Shown: positions 42,401 through 49,497 of the stretch, one piece after another
Layout of the letters: every line of letters begins with the position of its first letter
Numbering within the stretch: position 1 is the first letter of the stretch
Assembly (NCBI GenBank): GCA_037139415.1
Contig: JBAXGN010000033.1
Location: 1-49,497 of the forward strand
Length of the DNA: 49,497 nt
Direction: 5' to 3'
Source of the DNA: Verrucomicrobiota bacterium
GTDB lineage: Bacteria > Verrucomicrobiota > Verrucomicrobiia > Limisphaerales > Fontisphaeraceae
The notes under the pieces: model-generated
What the model was told of the DNA's origin: nothing
What the model saw: the letters and a program-made list of their open reading frames with translations, nothing else
Database searches by the model: none
Program-made: the position numbers and the translations under genes

Positions 42401-45400
42401 CGGTAATCTTGCCAGCGGCACTACCGAACTGATCTTTCACGTGCTTATTCCTACCAACAACCTTCACGCCTTAACTGTAAGTTCGGTGATCACCAATCAG
42501 GCTGGTAACGGCGCACTGATGAATTTAACTAAGAGCGGGCCTGGCAAATTGGTATTGTCTGGAAACAATCTTTACACTGGCAGCAATTTCATCAACGAAG
42601 GTGTTCTGAGCGTTGGAGCGATCGCGGATGCAGGCTACAACAGTAACTTGGGTACCAATGGCGGCGCCACGGGAGTCTATTTGCGCGGGGGCACGCTGCA
42701 GTTCACGGGTGACAATAGTGCCAGTCCCACTGCTCGCAGGTTTGATGTGAATAACAACATTGGCGGCGGCATTGATGTGGCGTCCGTCGGCAATCTTGTC
42801 ATCACAAATACTTTTACCGGTGCCAATTCCTTCTCTGATCTGGTCAAGACTGGCTCGGGCATCCTCACGCTTGGCGGCACGGCCAACAACGCCGATCTCA
42901 AAATTAACGTCAAAGAAGGTAAACTCGTGCTGAACAAGCAAGCGGGTGGAACCGGGAAAGCAGTGTATGGGATCACCGGGGTTTCTCCCGGTGCCACCAT
43001 CGAATATGGCAACACCGCCTACGGCGATCAAATTTATGATAACGGCAGCTACTCAGTACTGAATATGAACGGGGTGTTCGACTTCAAAGGCGCTAGCGAC
43101 GGTTTCAACCTCATGACCGGTACCGGCTTGGTGACAAACAGCGCGGCGAATACCACATCCTATATGACCAACGGAGCCAATGGTTCCGGTGGTATCACCA
43201 CCGTCAACGTCGGGGATGGCGTTGGCTTCGGTGGCGGCACGAACGTACTGGTTGTCAAAGGCAACTCGCTCGGCCTGACCGGTAACAATACCTACCACGG
43301 GCAGACGATCATCAGTTCCGGCCTGCTCCTGATCAATGGCGACAACCGCTTGGGCACTCCGCCGACTTTGTACACCTCCAACCAACTGCTCTTCGCCGGC
43401 GGCAATCTTGGGGCCACTGGTGGTGGCCTCGTTGGCATTAACACGAACCAAGGCATTACGTTGACTGCCAACGCCGCCTTGGAAGCCGCGCCAAACACAA
43501 CTCTGAGTGTCACCAGCGCCATTACGGGCAACTTCTCGTTGACGAAGAATGGCGAAGGACTGTTGCTGCTTAACAATCCCAATAATAACTGGACCAACGG
43601 CCTGTATATCAATAACGGCATGGTCAGACTGGGTGCCAGCGAGGTGATCCCGGATGGGATTGGCACCAACGGTGTGACCGTCCAACCATACACCACCACC
43701 GCTGGTTACAGCTCTTATATACCGGCCGGTATTCTTGACCTGAACGGGTACAACGAAACGGTCAGTTGGTTGAATGTGAATTATACGACCGTGGCCCAAG
43801 GGCTGGTGACCAACAGTGCTGCCAATATCACTAATATACTGTCGGTGGGCAGCGGCCAGGTGCTTAACAACGCGAGTGCTGGCACGATCAACGGTACGAT
43901 TGGCGACAACCCTGCCGCCAACGGACGGTTGATCTTGCAGAAGGTGGGCCCCGGCATTTTGACGATGGGCACCACTTCCACCAATGCCTATTCCGGCGGC
44001 ACCATTATTGCGAACGGTATTCTGGGCATTAACAATGACGTCAATCTCGGTGCCACCCCGGCCACACCGACCACGAACATCACCCTCGTGGGCGGCACTC
44101 TAAAGAATACGGGGTCGGCGGTGCCATCCGTGAATGCCAACCGCATCCTTAATCTCACCGCCAGCGGCGGCTACTTGGCGGCGGGTGGTTCTCCGGGTAC
44201 CCTGACCATCAATGGCAAAATCACCGGCCCAGGTTTCCTTGGCATCGGTTTCGAGACCGGCACGAACATCATCACCAATCCTCTCAATGACTACGCTGGT
44301 AATACCATTGTGGGTGCCAATAATCCGGTGGCCTACAGCTACGGTCCTGTGGCCAAACTCAGGTTGGGTGCGTCGGAAGTCATTCCCAACGGCCCGGGTA
44401 AGGGCATCTTGATTATTACCAACGGCAGTTTTGTGGATATGTCGGGGTACACCGAAACTGTGAATGGTCTCGGTAACTCCGGGCCTTCGGTGGCGGGCAA
44501 TATTGATAATTCGGGTGGTTATGCGAACCTCATCGTGGGGGATGCTGATACCAACAGTTCCTTCAACGGTCTGCTCAAAAATACTGTCGGCACCCTTAGC
44601 CTGACCAAGATTGGTGCGGGCACGCTGACCTTGAGCGGCGCGAACACGTATGCCGGCGGCACCACCAACGCCGGCGGCATGCTGGTCATCAACGCGGATG
44701 CCGCACTGGGGGCGGCGGCACCGCTGGTATTTTCGGGCAATAGTACGCTGCAAGTGAGTGCGAACGGCGTCGCTCTGGCTGTCGGCCGTAGTTTGGTTGT
44801 CAATAATGGCGTCTCTGCCACCCTCGATAATCAGGCATACACGATGACGATCAATGGGCCGATTAGTGGCGCGGGTACCCTGACCAAGGTTGGTGCCGGT
44901 ACGCTGCTCCTGAATGGTGGCGACACCTGCGTCAGTACTGTGGTGAACGATGGCTCACTCACTTTCCTGGCCACCGCTGCAGCAGGTGGCGGTTTCACTG
45001 TGAATGACAACAAGACCCTGACGCTTGTCTTCACGGCGACCGGCCAGACCGTGCCGATGTCTTCGCTAATGCTGGGTAGCAGCCCGAGTGGCACCGCGAC
45101 GGTGCTGAACTTCAATGGATGGACGGCTGACACGGTGAATTTTTCGCCTTCCATCTGGGCGACCAACCTGACGGTGAATGGCACGGTCATTATTAATGTC
45201 AGCGGGCAACTGGTGGCTGGCGTTCGGATACCGCTCATCAAGTACCTGAATGCGACCGGGGATTTGGCAAACAATCTGCAATTGGGCGCGCTGCCGCGTG
45301 GTGTGGTGGCGCAGTTGAAGACTGAGATTCCGGGCCAAGTGGACCTTGAAGTTACCAGCGCTTCGGGAATTAGCTGGTACGGACAAAATGGGACGACTTG

Positions 45401-48400
45401 GGACATTGCCACCACCGCCAACTGGTGGTTTGAGAGCGGAGATGCCTGGTACACCAACTCTCCGGCGGATGCAGTCACGTTTGGCGATGGCGCTTGGCAA
45501 TACACGGTCAACCTGACCAACGTGGTTGCGCCGATTCAAGTGCAATTCACCAATACCATTACCCCCTATACGCTCGTGGGTACCGGCAAGGTAAGCGGTG
45601 CCGCTTTGGTTATTCAAAGTTCGCCACTGACCAATACTATCAGCACCACCAACGATTATAGTGGCGGCACCCTCATCAACGCGGGGATGCTCAAGCTCGG
45701 AACCGCTAATGCGCTCGGCACTCCTTCGGGGCCATTCCTGGCCACCGTCCAGTCTGGTACGGCGCTTGATTTGAATGGCATTGACATCCAGGCGGCCACG
45801 GGGAGCACCAAGCCGATCCTCCTCAATGGGCAGCGGGATGCCAACACCGGATCGCTAATCAACAGTGGGGGTAACTTGAATAACCAGGGGGTCAAGGCGG
45901 TGACCTTGGGCAGCGATGCGTCCGTGGGACAGAACAACACCTCCCGCTTTGATATCCGTGGTGGCATTGATGGTGGCGGGCACGTGCTCACCAAAGTGGG
46001 AATTAACCGCGTGGCGGTGACGACTGCCATGATCAATTTGGCGGGGATCATTGTGACCAACGGTGCGCTGGAGTTGCAAGCCTCCATTACCGGCACGCCG
46101 CTGGCGACGGTTTATACTAATGCCATCCTTTCCACCTATGGCGGGGTCACGGAAAATACGCCGGTGACGCTCATCGGCGGAACCCTTGCAACGGAGATAT
46201 CGGGAAATCCGAATACCTTCGCGGGGCCGGTGACGCTTACTCCTGGATTTAACACCTTCAATTCGCTGGGTGCCACGCTGATTATTTCCGGCAAGGTCAC
46301 TGGTCCTGGCACGCTCATTAAGACTGGTCCCGGACAAGTCACGCTTGGAGCGGATAACGATTGGGCAGGCGGACTTCAGCTTGCTGCGGGAATATTGGCA
46401 GTGGGCAACGGCGGGACGGTGGGTTCGCTCGGCGGCGCAACCCCGTGGTCTTCCCCAGTCACAAATAATGGTGCGCTGGCCTTTGCCCGGTCGGACACCA
46501 ATGTTTTTAGCGGGGTTATTTACGGCACGGGCAGACTAATCCAACGCGGCCCTGGCAAACTGTTCCTGGGCGCGGATAATCAATACACGGGACCGACCGT
46601 CGTTTCCGGTGGTACGCTGGTAAAGAGTTCTCAGAACGATTTGCCGGTCAATACGGCCCTGGTCCTGGGTGAGACCAACCTGACGACCGCTGGTACATTG
46701 GACCTTGGGACCTTCAGTCAGACGGTTTCTTCCTTGGCGGTAAGCAGCACCAATTCAACGGCCACGAACTCCATTATCATTGGCATTGGGCAAACCTTGG
46801 CGGTCGGTGGCAACTTTACCGTAGGCGTTGACGTCGGCACCAACGACTACACCAATCTGAGGATTTCAGGCGGGGGCTCACTGATTGTTACTAACGCCTC
46901 CCAGTACTTCACCGTCGGTACCAACGTGGCTGCTGCCAATGCGCACGGCAATAGCAGTACGCTCGACCTCTCCAAATTGGCCAGTGTCACCCTTGGCAAC
47001 AGCAGTATCCCGATCAGTGAATTCCGCGTTGCCTATGGCAATGGCAGTGGGGGAACGAGTGACACCTTGACGCTCTCGGACACCAATAACCTGATCACTG
47101 CCACCACCTTCCAGTTAGGTAATTCGCTCCAAAATAACGCCAGTTCCGGCACCAATATCCTGGGCGCCGGGACCAACGTTCTGCTTGCGGACACATTCAA
47201 TATCGCCCTGTGCAAAGCGAACGGCACGCTCAAGTTTGCGTCCCAGACCGCAGGTAGTCCCGGCACTGTAATTATCGGCGGCAAGACCGGGTCGGCAGCC
47301 AATATCTGGCTCGGCTACAAGAATAACACAGGGACAGCGGGTACTCCCACCGGCACTTTGGACCTGCGTGGCCATAACGCCACGGTCACGGCCGGGAACT
47401 TGTACATTGGGATTGAAAACGGAGCGGGTAACATTGGCGGTACGGTTGGGAATCTTTACTTCGACAGCGGTATCTTTACGGTGACGAACATTACCATGGC
47501 GGTCAAAAGCAACACCTGCACTGGTTCGGCGGTGGCCACACTGAATGTCGGCGGTGGCACGTTCACGGTGTACTCTGGCGGCTCGTTTAAACTTGCCACC
47601 CAAGGCACCAATAGTTCGGCCAGCGGAACGCTGAATATCACCGGGGGCACCTTTAATTCGCAGGCGGACATCCTCAAAGTCACCAATGCGGTGGCGGGCG
47701 GGTCCGTGGCCGCGACGGCGATGGTGGCCAACGCGACGCTGATATTGGGGGGTAAACTCGGCACCGTAGCCGTGCCTTTGGATAGTGTGCAGTTCACGAA
47801 TGCACTGCTCTCCTTGAATGTGTTTTCCGCCGTCACGAACGTGGTGACAACCACCCTCAGCGTGGGTGGAGCCAATACCATTGGCATTTCGCAGTTGCCG
47901 CCGATGTCCACCACAACGACGCAACTGACCCTCATCAAATACACCACGCTGGCGGGCGCCTATAATTTCAGTCTCGCCAGTGGCTACCGGGTGCCGGGGT
48001 ATCTTTCCAACAATATCGCCAATGCTTCCATTGACTTGGTCCTCACGAATGCGACGGATGCGCAAGGCAATTATCCCATTACTTGGACCGGTGTGAAGAA
48101 TGGGAACTGGGATATTAATACCTCGACCAATTGGGTGGATCTGTTGCCTGTCCCCACCATGTATCAGCAATCTATTCTGGGCGGTGATAATGTCCGGTTT
48201 GATGATAGTGCCTTGGGTGTTACGACGGTGAATCTGACCACCAATCTCTCGCCGACCTCGGTGACTTTCAGCAACACCAGCGTTAGCTACACCTTCACTG
48301 GTGCTGGCAAGCTCACCGGCGGAACGGGGCTGACCAAATGGAATACCGGCAGTGTGACCCTCAATCAGGCCAATGATTATACCGGTCTCACTGTCCTGAA

Positions 48401-49497
48401 TGGAGGCACCCTGTCGCTCGGTGTGAATAATGCCCTGCCCACCGGTACCACCGTCAATTTCAGCCCGACCAATGGCGGTGTGACGCTGGCCACTCTGGAT
48501 CTGCAAGGGCACAGCCAGACTATCGCCAAACTTTCCCTCAGCACCACGGGTTTGACCAATACTCTGGCCACCAATCACATCACTGCCATCATTACCGGCG
48601 GTCCGGCTTCCACTCTCACGGTCAACGGTGCCGCTGATATCAACATTGGGCCGAGCGTGCTCGCCGGCGTCAATCCGGTGATTACCAATACCTTGGACAT
48701 GTCTGGGCTGGGGAACTTTATCTACACGGCTGTCAACAACACCTTCCGCGTTGGCCCGTTAAGTTCTGGCAATTATGGTCAGTTCGCCGTCGCTACGCTG
48801 GCCGCCACGAATACCATTACGGCCATAACGTTGGCTCTTGGCGATATAACTACGGCTGGCTGTACCACCAATTTCACCAATCAACTTCACTTTGGCCAGG
48901 TGAATACGATCAATGCCAGTAACGTGTACTTGGGTTCCAGAACGGCCCACGCGACCATGGATTTTGCGGCCGGTTGGGTTTCGCCGTCGCTCACGTTGCG
49001 TGGCGCGGCGGGTGGGAGCAGTCCCGTTGCCAATATGCTGGTGGGGGCGGCCGATAATAATAATACCAACCTGTCCCTCAACCATGTGTTCGATGTGAGC
49101 GCCGGCACGCTGGATGCCCTCATCGTCAATCTGACCGTGGGGCGGAACCAGCAGCGTTGGACCATGGAAAATGGCTTCTTCCGCATGGGGGCGGGCACGC
49201 TGGTTGCCTCGAACCTGATCGTGGGCCAAGTCTTGGGAGCCAATAGCACGAATGGTGCGGGGAATGGAACTTTCTTTCTGAGCGGAGGCTCGGTGATGGC
49301 CAATATTTTGACCCTTGCCGACAATAACTCGCTTTATGGAGCAACCAGTACTGGCACGCTCGTGCTGACAAACAATGGGGCTTTCCAAGTGCGATCAATC
49401 ACCAAGGGCAACGTGGTCGGCACGTCGGCTGGCACCATCACGCTCAATGGCACCAATGCGGTGCTGGATCTGCTAGGTGGCACCATTGGGACCAATG
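39474..49497 (+). CDS. Giant secreted protein with autotransporter-associated beta-strand repeats (partial)
   Basis: One frame is open from ATG 39474 to the right edge, more than 3341 codons, with no stop seen at the points checked along it. The first 35 residues form a signal peptide (RVALLLTLIGLGVAPARLTA). The mature part begins ATVTWTG and is extremely rich in Thr, Asn, Gly and Ser, as in secreted beta-solenoid proteins. At least 15 copies of a PATR-type repeat are visible, for example LTKIGAGTLTLSGANTYAGG near 44600, LTKVGAGTLLLNGG near 44880, LIKTGPGQVTLGADNDWAGG near 46315 and LTKWNTGSVTLNQANDYTG near 48335. Such proteins are abundant in Verrucomicrobiota and are thought to be surface or adhesion factors; the C-terminal anchor or PEP-CTERM signal lies beyond the window. 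Confidence 0.92.
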   Translation, partial: MKTCFSTRWLACHAKRVALLLTLIGLGVAPARLTAATVTWTGQFATGSNWNNAANWSPSVPVAGDFLVLSNAVRQTNWNDFTAGTSFGALSFSNFNFVLWGNWFSLTNGVTNYVSGGNNLVSNAMAFVAPSAAGLPQATQTVWNAVASGSGALVFKGNLTNSAPTGAAAGTNVLVFGGTGDFGVSNIITGVAGLIKSGTGNLTLGAANTYSGNTAAGAVVDTFLLGGRTIATVANVIPSGSSKGNLNMTNAVFDLNGTTVQNLNGLNGDGTAVVNNSSLNTASLLVLCAQNSNSFWGGNITDPNWSTGGLINVSNSNGGVTMFTNANLYHGYTRVQGGTLILTNQGSITNSSFIIVANGRTLQIENNTTGGFNSNRIGDNATVILDNGTINFNGAGSANAVFQEYIGTLVISNRNSTINLNDTTANQTNLLLVGNVVRLGGGTLTVGGTGVGQPNQTYQDRLVFTNQSSLTNFGNTIGIIPWIINGDDYMRYSSLSNTPMRLYGDQDYWVSQPETQWNNLTNAVLLRYGQTLTADRTVGLLQLAYSPAQASGMAPPLNLGNQTLRLASGYLNMSGRTYGGLWLITNGTLTAGLSSGAPGELIIRTGNGNFTQMNQLGASAPLNLLGNEIASTIGDNSGGAVQLNKVAGNPLILSGNNTYTGGTTVSGGDTLMIGNGGTIGNVGYGDITNYGTVQFNRSDDYSFTNTMRGYGLYHKYNTNNITFTSDSPFTGQALGYGGTITLGGTSGRFSGVSQYTMYGGSALALFNTSAASHADRVPTGTTVMLNGGTLAFTNDASAANYSEYISTFYVANQGSCKVLLTPTQPGYSSILTGAGLSRGNNGTVNITGPGLGLDRTNMLFLATAPTMQNGTWSPAYVISGTEFAKWTTNTSLQVTSVTAMVSSDYSINPLDSTANWMPTTNVKLTDGSWPITGLRSNNTLNLAQTAASVNLNLGSLLVVSNGGILASGDFDSTIAGGNLASGTTELIFHVLIPTNNLHALTVSSVITNQAGNGALMNLTKSGPGKLVLSGNNLYTGSNFINEGVLSVGAIADAGYNSNLGTNGGATGVYLRGGTLQFTGDNSASPTARRFDVNNNIGGGIDVASVGNLVITNTFTGANSFSDLVKTGSGILTLGGTANNADLKINVKEGKLVLNKQAGGTGKAVYGITGVSPGATIEYGNTAYGDQIYDNGSYSVLNMNGVFDFKGASDGFNLMTGTGLVTNSAANTTSYMTNGANGSGGITTVNVGDGVGFGGGTNVLVVKGNSLGLTGNNTYHGQTIISSGLLLINGDNRLGTPPTLYTSNQLLFAGGNLGATGGGLVGINTNQGITLTANAALEAAPNTTLSVTSAITGNFSLTKNGEGLLLLNNPNNNWTNGLYINNGMVRLGASEVIPDGIGTNGVTVQPYTTTAGYSSYIPAGILDLNGYNETVSWLNVNYTTVAQGLVTNSAANITNILSVGSGQVLNNASAGTINGTIGDNPAANGRLILQKVGPGILTMGTTSTNAYSGGTIIANGILGINNDVNLGATPATPTTNITLVGGTLKNTGSAVPSVNANRILNLTASGGYLAAGGSPGTLTINGKITGPGFLGIGFETGTNIITNPLNDYAGNTIVGANNPVAYSYGPVAKLRLGASEVIPNGPGKGILIITNGSFVDMSGYTETVNGLGNSGPSVAGNIDNSGGYANLIVGDADTNSSFNGLLKNTVGTLSLTKIGAGTLTLSGANTYAGGTTNAGGMLVINADAALGAAAPLVFSGNSTLQVSANGVALAVGRSLVVNNGVSATLDNQAYTMTINGPISGAGTLTKVGAGTLLLNGGDTCVSTVVNDGSLTFLATAAAGGGFTVNDNKTLTLVFTATGQTVPMSSLMLGSSPSGTATVLNFNGWTADTVNFSPSIWATNLTVNGTVIINVSGQLVAGVRIPLIKYLNATGDLANNLQLGALPRGVVAQLKTEIPGQVDLEVTSASGISWYGQNGTTWDIATTANWWFESGDAWYTNSPADAVTFGDGAWQYTVNLTNVVAPIQVQFTNTITPYTLVGTGKVSGAALVIQSSPLTNTISTTNDYSGGTLINAGMLKLGTANALGTPSGPFLATVQSGTALDLNGIDIQAATGSTKPILLNGQRDANTGSLINSGGNLNNQGVKAVTLGSDASVGQNNTSRFDIRGGIDGGGHVLTKVGINRVAVTTAMINLAGIIVTNGALELQASITGTPLATVYTNAILSTYGGVTENTPVTLIGGTLATEISGNPNTFAGPVTLTPGFNTFNSLGATLIISGKVTGPGTLIKTGPGQVTLGADNDWAGGLQLAAGILAVGNGGTVGSLGGATPWSSPVTNNGALAFARSDTNVFSGVIYGTGRLIQRGPGKLFLGADNQYTGPTVVSGGTLVKSSQNDLPVNTALVLGETNLTTAGTLDLGTFSQTVSSLAVSSTNSTATNSIIIGIGQTLAVGGNFTVGVDVGTNDYTNLRISGGGSLIVTNASQYFTVGTNVAAANAHGNSSTLDLSKLASVTLGNSSIPISEFRVAYGNGSGGTSDTLTLSDTNNLITATTFQLGNSLQNNASSGTNILGAGTNVLLADTFNIALCKANGTLKFASQTAGSPGTVIIGGKTGSAANIWLGYKNNTGTAGTPTGTLDLRGHNATVTAGNLYIGIENGAGNIGGTVGNLYFDSGIFTVTNITMAVKSNTCTGSAVATLNVGGGTFTVYSGGSFKLATQGTNSSASGTLNITGGTFNSQADILKVTNAVAGGSVAATAMVANATLILGGKLGTVAVPLDSVQFTNALLSLNVFSAVTNVVTTTLSVGGANTIGISQLPPMSTTTTQLTLIKYTTLAGAYNFSLASGYRVPGYLSNNIANASIDLVLTNATDAQGNYPITWTGVKNGNWDINTSTNWVDLLPVPTMYQQSILGGDNVRFDDSALGVTTVNLTTNLSPTSVTFSNTSVSYTFTGAGKLTGGTGLTKWNTGSVTLNQANDYTGLTVLNGGTLSLGVNNALPTGTTVNFSPTNGGVTLATLDLQGHSQTIAKLSLSTTGLTNTLATNHITAIITGGPASTLTVNGAADINIGPSVLAGVNPVITNTLDMSGLGNFIYTAVNNTFRVGPLSSGNYGQFAVATLAATNTITAITLALGDITTAGCTTNFTNQLHFGQVNTINASNVYLGSRTAHATMDFAAGWVSPSLTLRGAAGGSSPVANMLVGAADNNNTNLSLNHVFDVSAGTLDALIVNLTVGRNQQRWTMENGFFRMGAGTLVASNLIVGQVLGANSTNGAGNGTFFLSGGSVMANILTLADNNSLYGATSTGTLVLTNNGAFQVRSITKGNVVGTSAGTITLNGTNAVLDLLGGTIGTN
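39582..45368 (+). repeat. First module of the giant repeat protein
   Basis: The module starts with the header TVTWTGQFATGSNWNNAANW (from 39582) and ends with a trailer starting PLIKYLNATGDL at 45231 that closes with VDLEVTSASG. Between them are about ten PATR-type repeats, spaced irregularly at 300-700 bases. The next header follows at 45369. Confidence 0.6.
45369..48077 (+). repeat. Second module of the giant repeat protein
   Basis: The header ISWYGQNGTTWDIATTANWW begins at 45369 and matches the first header in its W-x-G, N-G-x-W and A-N-W spacing. The trailer TLIKYTTLAGAYNFSLASGY begins near 47928 and ends in ASIDLVLTNATD. The middle is notable for LNVGGGTFTV and GTLNITGGTFNS strand motifs at about 47540-47660 in place of the standard PATR core. 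Confidence 0.55.
48078..49497 (+). repeat. Third module of the giant repeat protein (partial)
   Basis: The header ITWTGVKNGNWDINTSTNW begins at 48078. A PATR copy (LTKWNTGSVTLNQANDYTGL) follows near 48335. The window ends inside the module, before any trailer. Confidence 0.5.

Noticed and set aside
47115-48578. Minus-strand frame of 487 codons within the giant repeat gene
   Set aside because: Same compositional effect as above; Gly/Arg/His-rich with no recognisable domain.

Overview
The window looks like a chromosomal segment of a Verrucomicrobiota bacterium, probably close to the Pedosphaera/Limisphaerales group. The evidence is its moderately GC-rich DNA, few strong Shine-Dalgarno sites, a giant secreted protein with autotransporter-associated beta-strand repeats, a GH50/agarase-like secreted hydrolase, a Prc-type protease and a complete-looking set of housekeeping genes. 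The taxonomic placement is inference; the window holds no rRNA.

Layout. 1-285 is an AT-rich, degenerate tandem repeat with an 84-base period that runs off the left edge. 422-2136 holds two unrecognised genes and GC-rich palindromes. 2137-9094 (minus strand) is a tightly packed four-gene unit. It starts with a 1461-residue fusion of fatty acyl reductase, acyl-AMP ligase, acyl carrier protein and PlsC-type acyltransferase. A HAD phosphatase, a zinc alcohol dehydrogenase and rsmD follow. The fusion resembles the ElbD ether-lipid enzyme known from Myxococcus and makes ether-lipid or fatty-alcohol lipid synthesis the most attractive hypothesis here. 9220-12573 (minus) carries thiE, accC, accB and aroQ. 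12697-17294 (plus) carries a DUF58 protein, a lipoprotein alpha/beta hydrolase, biosynthetic arginine decarboxylase (speA) and a membrane protein.

17299-34036 (minus) is a long respiratory block: a Prc/Tsp protease gene and ribE, followed by nuoB, C, D, E, F, G, H, I, J, K, L, M and N. Many of these genes overlap by one to four bases. Two things are odd: no nuoA is present next to nuoB, and a tRNA-Gln(CUG) gene lies on the opposite strand in the 299-base gap between nuoE and nuoF.

34244-39161 holds a MscS-type channel, a FmdB-type zinc-ribbon protein, a membrane-anchored C39-like cysteine peptidase and the GH50-like hydrolase. From 39474 to the right edge, one open frame of more than 3341 codons encodes the giant repeat protein. 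It is built of serial modules, each opened by a Trp/Asn-rich header and closed by a conserved trailer. Long antisense open frames across this gene are compositional shadows.
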